Shown: piece after piece, positions 22,432-32,890 of the stretch
How the letters are laid out: the number at the start of each line of letters is the position of its first letter
Numbering within the stretch: position 1 is the stretch's first letter
NCBI RefSeq assembly: GCF_932294415.1
Contig: NC_065536.1
Coordinates: forward strand, 11,955,974-12,019,973
Source: Quercus robur
Lineage: Eukaryota; Streptophyta; Magnoliopsida; Fagales; Fagaceae
Length of the DNA stretch: 64,000 nt
Reading direction: 5' to 3'
Program-made: the position numbers and the translations under genes
Notes under the pieces: generated by a model
The model's database searches: none
Told to the model about the DNA's origin: nothing
Seen by the model: only the letters and a program-made list of their open reading frames with translations

Positions 22432-23479
22432 AACTAGGATGTACAAGTGGGAATGAAAGCACAACAGAAAACCAATATTTAGAACTGCGTTAGAGACACA
22501 TAAACACAATGTACATATGCATGACAAAAAGACTGCATGATATTGATGCACAATAAGCGTCAATGAATGAATGCATTGAAATGAAAAATTTTCTGTATGT
22601 ACATGAACATTGACCCATACAGTCAAGTTATTTGAGAACCATGCAAACCCACAGTGTACATGGTGCAACGGGAGTAAAACCAGTCACTACCATCCATCAA
22701 TGTCTTACCATGTGGTCAATTTCAGGCAATTATACCCAATTCAACAAAACCCCAAATTCCACGAAGAACAAGATTGGCGAATGAACCAACATGCATACCA
22801 AGATGTGAAAATTTTGAATATAAACGATAGAGAACATCTCGCCAACATGCATACACAGCAACCCATGAACCAGTTCAGATCAAATGAAGCAATACATGTG
22901 AAAATCCCGAAATTCCCAATATGAAGACATGAACTCTAATTTTTCATTTCTCACAAATCATGCGTTCTTTACAATTAAAGGGTATAAAACGTGTGTACAA
23001 CATCCATACAAAAAAACCCATTACCTATTTCATGTCAAAACACCAACACCCATGAAAATCCCCAAATTCCATATTAACACATGAACCCTAAATTGAATGG
23101 GCTTGTAGAAGTCAGCTATGTTTATGTAATTAAAGGCTACAAATCGTATGAACAACATGCATATGTAAAAACCCATGACCCATTTCAGACCACAACACCC
23201 AAAATCATGAAAATCCCCACACTTGCATAGTTCGAAATTTCAGCTTTCACAGGGAGATTAATGCAGGATTTGAAATTAATTTCAATGGGAAGCAAGGGTA
23301 AAAGAGTCATACTACAGTTGAGGATCGATGTTTGGAACCCGGGAAGTCGCTTACGAGCTTGAGGAATCGAGAGCAATCGACTGCTGCTACTTTGGGAGTC
23401 CAGTGCATCCACACAACATCAGCTATGCTTTTTTTTCTTTTTATGAAACAACAGTTAACACTGAACTATGTAAATGAGG
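22432..23479 (-). other. Leader intron and upstream region of the 22431 gene
   Basis: Repeats of AAAATCCC(C/G)AAATTCC with ACATGAAC and AACATGCATA occur at about 22740-23230, an imperfect tandem of about 70-100 bp. GC-richer sequence at 23290-23410 could be the leader exon. No coding. Confidence 0.4.
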
Positions 23480-24490
23480 AACCAAATAACTCGATAATGT
23501 AAAAATCGAGTACGATATTACTCGCTTAACCAATAACCGAGTTACATAATTTGGACCGATCGTCCACCAATCAAGTAAGAATCGATTCTTATAGACAACT
23601 TTGGCTGGAGTTGTGATGGATCGCAGATCTACTCACTTTCAGGGACAGCGAGTAATACAACGTCCTCGATGACTTAATTATCGAGTTACTTAAAGTAACT
23701 CGCTTTCTCGGAGAGCGAGTACTTGCTGGTTATATTTTTCAGACACCAATTAGTACTCGATGACTAAATTATCGAGTTACTGAAAGTAACTCGCTTTCTC
23801 GGAGAGCAAGTACTTGCTGGTTATATTTTGTCAGACACCAGTTAGTACTCGATTATAGTATAATCGAGTTACATAATTTGGACCGATCGTCCACCAATCA
23901 AGTAAGAATCGATTCTTACAGACAACTTTGGCTGGAGTTGTGATGGATCGCAGATCTACTCGCTTTCAGGGACAGCGAGTAATACAACGTCCTCGATGAC
24001 TTAATTATCGAGTTACTTAAAGTAACTCGCTTTCTCGGAGAGCGAGTACTTGCTGGTTATATTTTTCAGACACCAGTTAGTACTCGATAATAGTATAATC
24101 GAGTTTTATATTATGACCAATCGAAACCAATCGGACAACAGTCGGTTTTTTTCAGACAATCATGGCTGGACTCATGACTTCCTCGATTGGTCGCGCAACG
24201 ATCGAATAACAATCGATTCTTACAGTCACACATTGCAACACACTCCTATGCATTTCGATGGGTTGCAGCCAGTTCGACTGATCAGTAATTCTCCAGTAAT
24301 CCTCGATATTTTTGAAATTGAGTTACAGATTTAACTCGCTTAATATAAGATCGAGTAACGTCTTTTTCCAGTGTGTGTTCAGAGACGAGTACATGGTACT
24401 CGAATTTTGTATTACCGAGTTATTATTGTTACTCGTTTTTAACAAAATCGAGTTTTGTAGAACAACCTTCCACTACATATTACAACTCGG
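23480..24490. promoter_or_regulatory. ACTCG/CGAGT array 3, with 327-bp tandem units
   Basis: I count about 28 copies of the 5-mer (either strand) in roughly 1 kb. A block starting ACATAATTTGGACCG repeats at 23544 and 23871 (327-bp period), and a shorter 81-bp period links the paired motifs CGAGTTACTTAAAGTAACTCG-type sites at 23691, 23772 and about 24008. Short open frames crossing it are chance. It lies between the transposase 3' end and the promoter side of the 22431 gene. Confidence 0.65.
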
Positions 24491-25242
24491 CCTGCATGTT
24501 TTTTCCTGTTGCAGCTCAGTCAGTTTTTTACACCAGGTATGTTCTGTTTATTACAATGTTCATGAAGCAACAAGTGCATGGCATGCAACACACTCCTATA
24601 TTGTTGCTTTTGAGATTGCCACTGCTATATAAATATGAATGCAACAAAGTTGTAGAAGTTGGAAATCATACTAAAACAGCTTAGTGAAACCCCATTGCAA
24701 TAACTTCGTTTTTAACTGAATTGTTTGCTTGACCAGCTTAGTAAAACCCCCATCAGTACATAACATTAAAGGCACTAACAAAGTGCATGACTACATAACT
24801 ACAAACTTTAATATCAACTTCTAAGCAAAAAATGACCAATATCATTTGTCTTCTCATCATGGGCCTGTTCAACTGGTGACGTTCGGTTGCTTCCAATTAA
24901 AGAGGTAGGGATCATCCTGGCTGCGCAACGTCCAGCTTTGTTAGCACCCATCCACCTTGGTTGCCGTACCTACTGTAAATAGTTAAAAAATGTTATGTAC
25001 ACTGGACTTATATAAGTTATTAACACGCAACATAGGCAGAACAGGAAAAATTTACAAGACTTACGACGAATAGTGTAACAAAAACAACTGAACAACCTCA
25101 TTTGCCTATACATGCATGAACACCAGTGTTTGTTTCATGACTAGTCCAAATACTTACTATGGCAATAGAGAACAAAGACATTGAGTTCTTAATAGTGCCA
25201 ATTTATATATGACAAAAGTTGTAGGAGATATATGACCTTTAC
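24491..25242 (-). other. 3' region of the transposase gene
   Basis: No independent gene is seen. A CTGTAAATAG-type acceptor on the minus strand at about 24970 and a GTAAAG donor just after the transposase stop suggest a spliced 3' UTR exon around 24850-24972. Confidence 0.35.
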
Positions 25243-25529
25243 CTATGATGCAGCTCCACCGCTAGTTGACTCCGCATTTCGAGTAGGACATGTTCTACGG
25301 TTGTGCCCCTCTTGGCGACACAACCCACATCTTGACTTGGGTCCATTCTCGATCCATAGGGAGGTCGGCAACTCCCTATCATTCTCGTCCATCTTATTGC
25401 GGATTCGTGTGGACTTTGGCCGACCTTTGTTCCGGATCAGGTGCGGATTGGGCATCACTACTCTAGTTTCTTCCGGATCCGGCCATGCTAATCTGTCTTT
25501 CAACAGTTGGAATACCGGTTCATAGCTAT
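25243..25529 (-). pseudogene. C-terminal piece of the MURA-like transposase (zinc knuckle)
   Basis: About 94 codons: SYEPVFQLLKDR.AWPDP, KGRPKSTRIRNKMDE, then a CCHC knuckle CGLCRQEGHNRRTCP, ending TSGGAAS and a stop. This is the usual tail of plant MuDR-type transposases. It is separated from the catalytic part (32891-34926) by a copia element inserted at 25529/25530. The SWIM finger expected between the two parts is in neither piece. Confidence 0.85.
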
Positions 25530-26638
25530 TGAAAGTTCAAAAACGTGTACAAAACACCTTTGAACGTTTAGACCCCCAAAATACAACTTAACCAAATCAA
25601 GCAATATGTCAAGCAACAAGTGTGCGGAAACTTAACACATGCTATAATATGAAATTGGTTAAACAACTATCTAAGCCATAACAAAATAAAACCACAGCAG
25701 ATAAAATAAAGGCAAAGATAGAGAGGAAGGAAGATGCAAACACAAAGACAACACGCGATGTGTTATCGAAGAGGAAACCGAAATCCTCGGCGAAAAACCT
25801 CTCCGCCGCCCTCCAAGCGGTAATCAATCCACTAGAAAATACAGTTGGGATACAAGGACAGCAATAGACCCTCCAAGCCTAATCTACCCAGTGCACCTAA
25901 GCCCTCCAAGCTTCTTGCTCCAACGAGGTTACGCCGAACCTTTTTCTTTTCTAGCTTCCCGGATTCCGCTACTAGACTGTAGCATCAACCAATGAAGATT
26001 GGTTCCTTCCTAACTGCTTCCCAGAAATCCAAACAACTGTCTCACAGTGATGATGATGGTGAGAACCAGGTTTGGTATAATGCCTCTCAAGGATTTGACA
26101 ATGGAGAGGAAGAGAGTTGAGGAATTTGAAGAGACTCTAAGGTAGAGATTGTGGGTGAAGCAATCTGGTTTTTCTTTAGGGTTTCTCTCTCAAAATTCTC
26201 TCTGGAAGCTCTCTTTCAATCGTGGGTAAAAGTGGTATTTATGCTGGAGTGGGAGAGGAATGTGAAACGTCAGGTTTTACAAAACAGGGGTGGCTCGCGG
26301 CTTAACCTCGCGGCTTGACCAAGTCGCGAGATCCAGTCGCGAGTTAACCGTATGGCCAGTTGTCCTGTTTTGTCCTGTAGTGCTCCAGCTAGCATGACTG
26401 TTCATCTTCCAGCATGCTTGGCACGTGTGCTGCTTCTGGCGGCTTGCAGCCGCGAGTCACCCGCGAGTCCCAGCCGCGAGTCTCTGTTTTCTTGCACACT
26501 CTTGAGCAATCTTCACTCTATCTCACTCACTACCCTTACAACAAACCCACCTAAATACAGGGTTACTAAATGCTGAATTACAAGCAAATTTGGCACGGAA
26601 TAAAGCCAATTAGATGGTTGAATAAATTCAACCTTACA
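25530..26638 (-). repeat. 3' LTR of the copia element (1,109 bp)
   Basis: On the minus strand it runs TGTAAGGTTG...GAACTTTCA. It is preceded by the purine tract CCAAAGGGGGAGAT (minus strand, 26639-26652), which fixes its 5' border. The copy at 32632-32890 matches its last 259 bp. Confidence 0.85.
26287..26487. repeat. CGCGA/CGCGG-rich block inside the LTR
   Basis: Repeated short words GTCGCGAG, CTCGCGGCTT and CCGCGAGTC are scattered over about 200 bp in otherwise AT-rich sequence. A related block lies at 29297-29553 upstream of the envelope-like ORF. CpG density is far above the neighbourhood. Confidence 0.6.
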
Positions 26639-26652
26639 ATCTCCCCCTTTGG
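26639..26652 (-). other. Polypurine tract of the copia element
   Basis: Minus strand CCAAAGGGGGAGAT directly before the 3' LTR start TGTAAGG. A second CCCCCT-type tract lies at 27365-27395, a common duplication in this lineage. Confidence 0.8.
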
Positions 26653-27458
26653 CTATTCCGTGACAAAACCCTAAAACAGACTCTAGACTTAACATGTGAG
26701 TTGGGAACAGTTGAACAAAACTCACTCACACCTAACTCTAGAAGCTGTGAAGCACTTGAATCATATGAACATAATACTCCTGAAACACAACAATACACCA
26801 TGATCATTGTAAGCAGAAAATTATAAATGCATATGAAACAGGCAATATGTGATCAAGCAAAGATGGAGTTAATAAACAAACCATGGCTTGATCAACCAAG
26901 TGAACACCACAAGGTAGTGATCACAGTGCTCATTCACACTTGGAATGAACACAAGGACATACAAGTTAACAAGCACAAGGCAAGACACTTGTATGCTCAA
27001 CACTCAACCAATGCATAACACACAAGGCATATGCATCTAGGAACAATCCTACAAGGGCACAAGAGTGACAGTACATAAACCAAAATGCAGAACATTTAGA
27101 TTAAAGTACTGATTTCAACATAGCATAAAGGCTGCACTAAGCAAGGTACATACCATAAAGCCTACAAACTATGCACAAAACATTAACCCTAAAAGCTTAC
27201 AAAAGCACATGGGTACAAACACAAAAACATCCTGAAAAACATCATCAAAATATATTAAAGATTAAACCAAGAGTATAAGTAATGAGTTAGAAACAACTAT
27301 ACACAAAATACCCAAAAACATAAGCATATATAAACAAAGTTTCTGAATTTGATAACTTTTACAACTCCCCCTCAACACATTACTCCCCCTTAAGATTTGC
27401 TTTTCTGCTTTTCATCATCAATGACATCTCCCCCTTTTTGACCGGAATGGCCAAAGGG

Positions 27459-28535
27459 TCACTGGTCATGCTGAGTTGTGAAGCTGTCAAGTTTTGCAGA
27501 CAAGACATCAATCTGGTCTTGCATGGCTCTCATCCTGTCAGAGTGCTCAGTTTGGACTGCCCTGATCCCATCAAGTCTTTCCAGAATGATTTGGAAAGCA
27601 TCTGGAGGTGTATCTGCAGAAGTTGAAGCTCTGGGTCTTTTGCCACTCCTCCTAGGTGTTGAGGTTGATGCATGCCCTGCTGCCTCTGCTTCAGTCTCCA
27701 TTGGGACACCCTCTCCTTCATCACCTTCATCTTCTTCTCCCGGAAGCCTAACACTTATCCTTTTGCAGGTAAGCTTGTTAATTGCAGAGGGTGTGGACAT
27801 GGGACTAATGTCTTGAGGGATTGGAACACCCTTCCTTCTAAAAATCCTCATTAGCAAACTGGGAAAGATCAATTTAGGCCTAGAGGTTGTTCTTGTCTCA
27901 TCCACAATGGTGTCATATATGTGGGAACTTATGTCTATGAAATTCTTTTCTTTGAGATCCATCAGAAAAACTGCTCTAGCACAATTGATTGTAGTCAATT
28001 TCTTAATGGGATAGAGGTTAAACATCATGATTATTGTAAGACACCTCATGTCCACTGGAAAGGCAGTGGTATTCAAACATTTCCCTTCTCTCTGCCCACC
28101 TATCCTTTGTTGAACTGTTTCAATAGAAACACTCCTATCCTTGTAATTGATAAATTCTTCATCATCTAATCCTTCAAGCCCTAATGCATCATCTATGACA
28201 TGAGCATCCAAAACGAATTCTTTACCTCTCACCCAGCAACTTAATTCATTCTCCTTTATCACAGCATTTGAGTAAAATTCCCTAATCAGGGGTTCACACA
28301 CAACAGGGAAACCACTCAGAAGCTTTTCCCATCCTCTTCCTTCAAAACAGCTGGGAATAAAGGTTTGTCTTAAGTCCTCCAAATCTACAAATCTTTCTTG
28401 AATGATTCCTGCATTCAAGAAGTTATCCTTGTATCTCTCAAAGTGATGAACTGACCTAAACAGTTTAGAATCCATTTTTAATCTTTTGTCAGCCTTCTTT
28501 GCAGTAGATTTCTTCTTCTGAGGTGAGGGAGCCAT
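27459..28535 (-). CDS. Envelope-like / Transposase_32 ORF of the copia element
   Basis: 358 codons from an ATG that follows TTGTTCACAG directly, a good 3' splice acceptor, so translation from a spliced RNA is likely. The N-terminus is basic (KKKSTAKKADKR). The core has PLIREFYSNAVI and WVRGKEFVLDAHVIDDALGL. An acidic stretch (EEDEGDEGEG) and a basic block with RRSGKRPR follow, then a C-terminal amphipathic helix (ILERLDGIRAVQTEHSDRMRAMQ). The family is the one placed 3' of pol in SIRE-type elements and often called envelope-like. I see no signal peptide or transmembrane segment, so a true envelope role is doubtful. The MULE gene at 21250-22431 is a distant homologue. Confidence 0.7.
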   Translation of the reverse strand: MAPSPQKKKSTAKKADKRLKMDSKLFRSVHHFERYKDNFLNAGIIQERFVDLEDLRQTFIPSCFEGRGWEKLLSGFPVVCEPLIREFYSNAVIKENELSCWVRGKEFVLDAHVIDDALGLEGLDDEEFINYKDRSVSIETVQQRIGGQREGKCLNTTAFPVDMRCLTIIMMFNLYPIKKLTTINCARAVFLMDLKEKNFIDISSHIYDTIVDETRTTSRPKLIFPSLLMRIFRRKGVPIPQDISPMSTPSAINKLTCKRISVRLPGEEDEGDEGEGVPMETEAEAAGHASTSTPRRSGKRPRASTSADTPPDAFQIILERLDGIRAVQTEHSDRMRAMQDQIDVLSAKLDSFTTQHDQ

Positions 28536-30591
28536 CTGTGAACAATCAGAAAAGGCCACAACAGCATAGAACAATGTATGTGCAGAACCAGTCAGTACCA
28601 TGTAATTAACAAAGAGATATCATCCATACAAATTAACTTTGAACACTTTAAACAATAAGCTACTTAATCAATCACATGGATAAACCAAGCCTAAGATAGG
28701 AAACACATGAACAACATGGAGAAACTATCCTAAAGGCAGATATATGTCATTGAGACATATAATGAAAAAAATGATATGACACACAATCAGTATTTTGAGA
28801 CTAACAGAAGCTCCCAACAGATTAACACAATAAAACATGCATATTTAGCACAGTAAAACTCACAGCCTCAAAAGGAACAAATAGAAACAACTCAACAGCT
28901 CAAAGTTCAGATTAAAATAAAAGAAACACTTAGCTAAGCACAAGATGAAGAGTAATAAGGAAACAACTAAGATCACATCAAATACTAGGAGCAGCATACG
29001 CAAGCTAAGCATGAACAGGGAGCAAAATCCGAAACACAAACCCATTTCTAAAACACAAACATATGCGAAAAATCAAAGGGAAAAAGCACAAAATCAAGTA
29101 TAAAAGGGTGCAAAACTGAAAACCCATACCTGTAACTTGACGATTTTGAGCTACAAGAATGCAACAATGGAGATTGGAAATGGGAGCACGGAGTGTTTGG
29201 GAGGGAGATAGTTTAGAGAGAAGATGAACAGTCACAAAAGTTCGAGGGAAAACTGAAAAAGGTTTAAAAACTGCTCCTGTTTCTGCAAAACACGCGTTTT
29301 TCGCGACTTGATTAAGTCGCCACACAGTCGCCAGCTCAAGCCGCCAAAGCACTCAAGAACAAAAATTTGAAAAATTTTTCTAAGTGTTTTTCGCGACTGG
29401 AAGGTCTACCCGCGAGTGAGTCGCGAGCTGAGCCGCGAAAATCTCTGAGTGAACCTCGCGACTGGACCTTCCACTCGCGAACAAGTCGCCAAAAATGTCC
29501 AGCGAAGATGCGACTGAGGCTCGCGACTTGACATACCCGCGACTGAGCCGCCAAAACAGGGCAAAACTGAATTTTTGAAATTTTCAGATTTTTTAAACTA
29601 AATACTTTCCAAAAACACCTAAAACACTCAAAAATCTTTTTGTGCTTGAATTAACAAAGATTGAGCATGTGAAAACATATTTCATCAAGTACAATCACAC
29701 AGATGAATATGGCATTTATTGAACATAAACTTGTGTGTTGTGTGTGGATACCAACAATGAGATAGTCCTTCGTCTAATGTGAAGCTTCAATGATCAATTC
29801 AACCAAGGCATACACAATTAGCACTAGATCATGTGACCCATCTCAATTATAGAAATATGTATATATGACCTCCCACACAACTTGATAATCATAACTTGGA
29901 GCTTATCATTTGACTCCACTTTCAATCATAACATTTGATCTTTTTGATCTTTTGAGGCAATCATCTCTCATTGTGAGAGTGATATATGACATTTCACTTT
30001 AAAGAACAGGCCTTTGGCCTTTTTGAATAAACATTCACTTTAATATAAGGTCGCTTACCCTTTTTCCTAGTCAAATACTAGAATGTGCGACAGGCTTTTG
30101 CAGCTCAATATCTCTTTTCATTTGGAGATTTACATTTGGTGAGCTCTTTTTAGCAAAACAAAAATAAAAAGTGGGAAGATATATAGACACAAGTCTATGC
30201 ATGTCTCAAGATCAACATAACCATTCACTAATCATTCATGACAAGTTTGAAGATCTATTTACAACAATCACATAGATTTCAAGATTTTTCCCACAGTGAT
30301 ATGAGTGCATGTAAACAAGCAATGCTCGAAAATGCACAAAGCCATTAGCACAAAGGTACAAGGCAAAACAAGTTTTGAGACAAAACTCAACAAAGTCAAT
30401 CAAGCTTTTTGATTTTCTAATTTTTATGTGATTTTTGGATTTTTGACACAAGAAACAAAAAGATTGATAAAACAAAATTAAAAATATTCACAAGAAGACA
30501 AGCAAACAACCAACATCAAAAACAGCAAGCAAACCAAACAAACATTGTCACAAAGCATAGGAAGTATTAATGCATGGACATGTTGTAATGC
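28536..30591 (-). other. Non-coding spacer where pol would be expected
   Basis: Two kb without any pol motif. It includes the CGCGA-rich block at 29297-29553 and AT-rich sequence with poly-purine stretches. The frames at 28860-29554 and 30236-30475 have no recognisable domain. A splice acceptor for the envelope-like ORF lies at its left edge. Confidence 0.6.
29297..29553. repeat. Second CGCGA-rich block of the copia element
   Basis: Words such as TCGCGACT, GAGTCGCGAG, CCGCGAAA and AGTCGCCA recur through about 250 bp. It resembles the block in the LTR (26287-26487). Confidence 0.6.
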
Positions 30592-32562
30592 TTATGCATG
30601 AGTACCCTTTTTCACCCACACGTCACTTGCGTTTGGGGTGATTTCCTTATAGGATTGGGTACGGGAGTTAGGGCTTTCAAACCTTCGTGAGAAGCTTTCC
30701 AAGCAGTTGGTGAATGCACCAATCATCTTCATCACGTTCATCATTCCGGGATCTCCATTTTGATCTCTAGATTGATCACCTGCCCAAATTCTCCTATCAT
30801 TTCTGGGTCCTCCTGACCTTTGAGGTGTTGCACTGTTCTTTGCCCTCAGCTTTTGGCAATTTGGTCGAGTATGCCCTTGAAGTCCGCAATAATGGCACAC
30901 ATAAGTTCCTCTAGGACCTCTTTGTGGTCGTGGACGTGACTTGGCACGAGATTCAGACCTGCCCACAGACTGATTACGGGGATTCAGCATCCGTTGGTTC
31001 ACAACATTCTTCTTCTCCTCCACCTCGAGCTTCTCACCAGTAAGATCAGCTACAACTGGATCTTTGGCCTTTACAAACTTCACCTCTTTAGTGACGTTTC
31101 CAGATGAACTACTTCCTCCGGTATATCCCAATCCGGATTTGTCTGAAAAGCTCTTTTGAGATGATATAACATCATCTAGCTTCTTGGTGGTGACCCTCTC
31201 TATTTTAGCATTCGCTTGCACAACCTCATTCTCAAGAAATCTCACTTTTGTGTAAGCTTCGGACAACTCACCATTCAGTGTTTCTATCTCACATTTGGCC
31301 TCCCTATATCGAATTAGGAGACTTTTGTAGTCCTCCTCAGCCTTCTTCATTTTTCTCACAGCAGCCTTGGCCACCCTTGTGTACTCACCCGACTTCTCCA
31401 AGAGTGAGTTATAATTCTCTTGAAGATTTGTTGTGCTTTCATCTTCTTCAGCTTCTGATTCTTCAACAATTCCTAGTGATTCATCATCACTATGTTCTCC
31501 AAGGTCTCGTACAAGCAGATTCAACTCATCCGAAGACTCAACATGAGCAATAGTCATAAAAGCTGAATAGTTCCCCTCTCCATCACAGCTCTCTTCAGAT
31601 TCTGAGTCCGACGAATCTGAGTCACTCAAGGTCGTGGCATACACTTTGCCTTTCGATTTCAAATAATTCGGACATTCCTTCTTAAAGTGTCCATGCCCGT
31701 TACATTCGAAACAAGTGACACCTTGTGTGGGTTGGGATTCTTTTCCATCTTTCTTTTTGAAATCCCTCTTCTCCCTTCCAGAACTTTGGAATTTTCTTTT
31801 ATCATCAAATTTGCCATTATTTTTGAATTTCAAGAACTTTCTGAAATTTTTGACAAGGTAAGCTACATCTTTGTCAACCACATCTTCTCCCGATGAGTCT
31901 TGATCTTCCACCTTATCATTAATGGTCTTTAGAGCAAGGGATTTACTCTTCCGTTGATTGGGCAGCGACATCTCATAAGTCTGCAGAGACCCAACCAGCT
32001 CCTGTACTTTGATGTCATCAAGATCCTTGCTCTCTTCAATTGCTGTCACTTTAGCACGAAAACTTTCCGGCAATGATCGAAGGATCTTCCTTACAATCTT
32101 TGAGTCCTCCGTTTTCTCCCCCAAGTTGAACTTACTGACAACCACCTCATTTAGCTTCCCATAGAAAGAGTCAAAAGACTCATTCTCACTCATTTTGAGC
32201 TCCTCAAACCGAGTGGTCAGCATTTGTAACTTGGTGTCTTTCACTTTCTTCGTGCCTTCATAAGTGGTTTCCAGAATCTCCCATGCTTCTTTGGCAATGG
32301 TAATGTGAGAAATCCTGTGAAATTCATCTGGAGACACACCACAGAAAATAGCATTGAGTGCTTTACTGTTAGCATTAGATGCAGCAAGTGCTGCCTTATC
32401 CCATGTGGATTTGGCTGCCTCAGGTTTGGTCCAACCAATCTCAACAGAATCCCAAACGGATTCATCAATAGAACACAGAAAAGCTCTCATACGAACCTTC
32501 CAAAAAGCATAATTACTACCATCAAAATATGGAGGTGCATTTAGGGATTGAGACCTATCCAT
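30592..32562 (-). CDS. gag: Gag polyprotein of the copia element
   Basis: 656 codons, uninterrupted. Residues 10-200 form the retrotransposon capsid domain of the UBN2 type (PPYFDGSNYAFWKVRM near the start, LETTYEGTKKVKDTKLQ, FDSFYGKLNEV). A first CCHC knuckle CFECNGHGHFKKEC lies at residues 284-297. A Ser/Asp/Glu-rich acidic region and a long coiled coil follow, then LGYTGGSSSSGN. A second knuckle CHYCGLQGHTRPNC lies near the C-terminus. This layout matches SIRE/Maximus-lineage Gag. The frame ends just where the protease and integrase would normally begin. Start chosen at the ATG 56 bp after the PBS. Confidence 0.9.
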   Translation of the reverse strand: MDRSQSLNAPPYFDGSNYAFWKVRMRAFLCSIDESVWDSVEIGWTKPEAAKSTWDKAALAASNANSKALNAIFCGVSPDEFHRISHITIAKEAWEILETTYEGTKKVKDTKLQMLTTRFEELKMSENESFDSFYGKLNEVVVSKFNLGEKTEDSKIVRKILRSLPESFRAKVTAIEESKDLDDIKVQELVGSLQTYEMSLPNQRKSKSLALKTINDKVEDQDSSGEDVVDKDVAYLVKNFRKFLKFKNNGKFDDKRKFQSSGREKRDFKKKDGKESQPTQGVTCFECNGHGHFKKECPNYLKSKGKVYATTLSDSDSSDSESEESCDGEGNYSAFMTIAHVESSDELNLLVRDLGEHSDDESLGIVEESEAEEDESTTNLQENYNSLLEKSGEYTRVAKAAVRKMKKAEEDYKSLLIRYREAKCEIETLNGELSEAYTKVRFLENEVVQANAKIERVTTKKLDDVISSQKSFSDKSGLGYTGGSSSSGNVTKEVKFVKAKDPVVADLTGEKLEVEEKKNVVNQRMLNPRNQSVGRSESRAKSRPRPQRGPRGTYVCHYCGLQGHTRPNCQKLRAKNSATPQRSGGPRNDRRIWAGDQSRDQNGDPGMMNVMKMIGAFTNCLESFSRRFESPNSRTQSYKEITPNASDVWVKKGTHA

Positions 32563-32617
32563 CTCAAAAGGGAGTCAAGGATCACACAATGGTAATGAAA
32601 CCAATAGCAGTGTACCC

Positions 32618-32629
32618 GCTCTGATACCA
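32618..32629 (-). other. Primer-binding site for initiator tRNA-Met
   Basis: Minus strand TGGTATCAGAGC, 2 nt after the 5' LTR end. This is the standard PBS of copia elements and confirms the minus orientation. Confidence 0.9.
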
Positions 32630-32631
32630 AG

Positions 32632-32890
32632 TAAAAGTTCAAAAACGTGTACAAAACACCTTTGAACGTTTAGACCCCCCAAAATACAACTTAACCAAAT
32701 CAAGCAATATGTCAAACAACAAGTATTCGGAAACTTAACACATGCTATAATATGAAATTGGTTAAACAACTATCTAAGCCATAACAAAATAAAACCACAG
32801 CAGATAAAATAAAGGCAAAGATAGAGAGGAAGGAAGATGCAAACACAAAGACAACACGCGATGTGTTATCGAAGAGGAAACCGAAGTCCT
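32632..32890 (-). repeat. Truncated 5' LTR of the copia element
   Basis: 259 bp matching the last quarter of the 3' LTR (25530-25788) with few differences, including TGAAAG to TAAAAG at its end. It stops abruptly at 32890 against transposase codons, so the first 850 bp of the LTR were deleted. Confidence 0.85.

Larger units (their letters stand above)
25530..32890 (-). mobile_element. Pol-less SIRE/Maximus-like copia element in the transposase gene
   Basis: Read on the minus strand the order is: truncated 5' LTR (32632-32890), tRNA-Met PBS, gag (32562-30592), about 2 kb non-coding, envelope-like ORF (28535-27459), PPT, full 3' LTR (26638-25530). No protease, integrase, reverse transcriptase or RNase H motif appears anywhere in between, so pol is absent and the element depends on another copy. 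LTRs match closely over the shared 259 bp, suggesting a fairly recent insertion. The right border is not an LTR end: 850 bp of LTR and the adjoining transposase DNA were lost together. Confidence 0.85.

Noticed and set aside
24050..24684. Open reading frames in array 3
   Set aside because: They run through tandem repeats and palindromes, have no domain and no start or splice context.
30592..32562. Plus-strand frames over the gag region (31248-31553, 31687-31896, 32305-32544)
   Set aside because: They are shadows of the uninterrupted minus-strand gag frame, whose capsid and zinc-knuckle motifs are clear.
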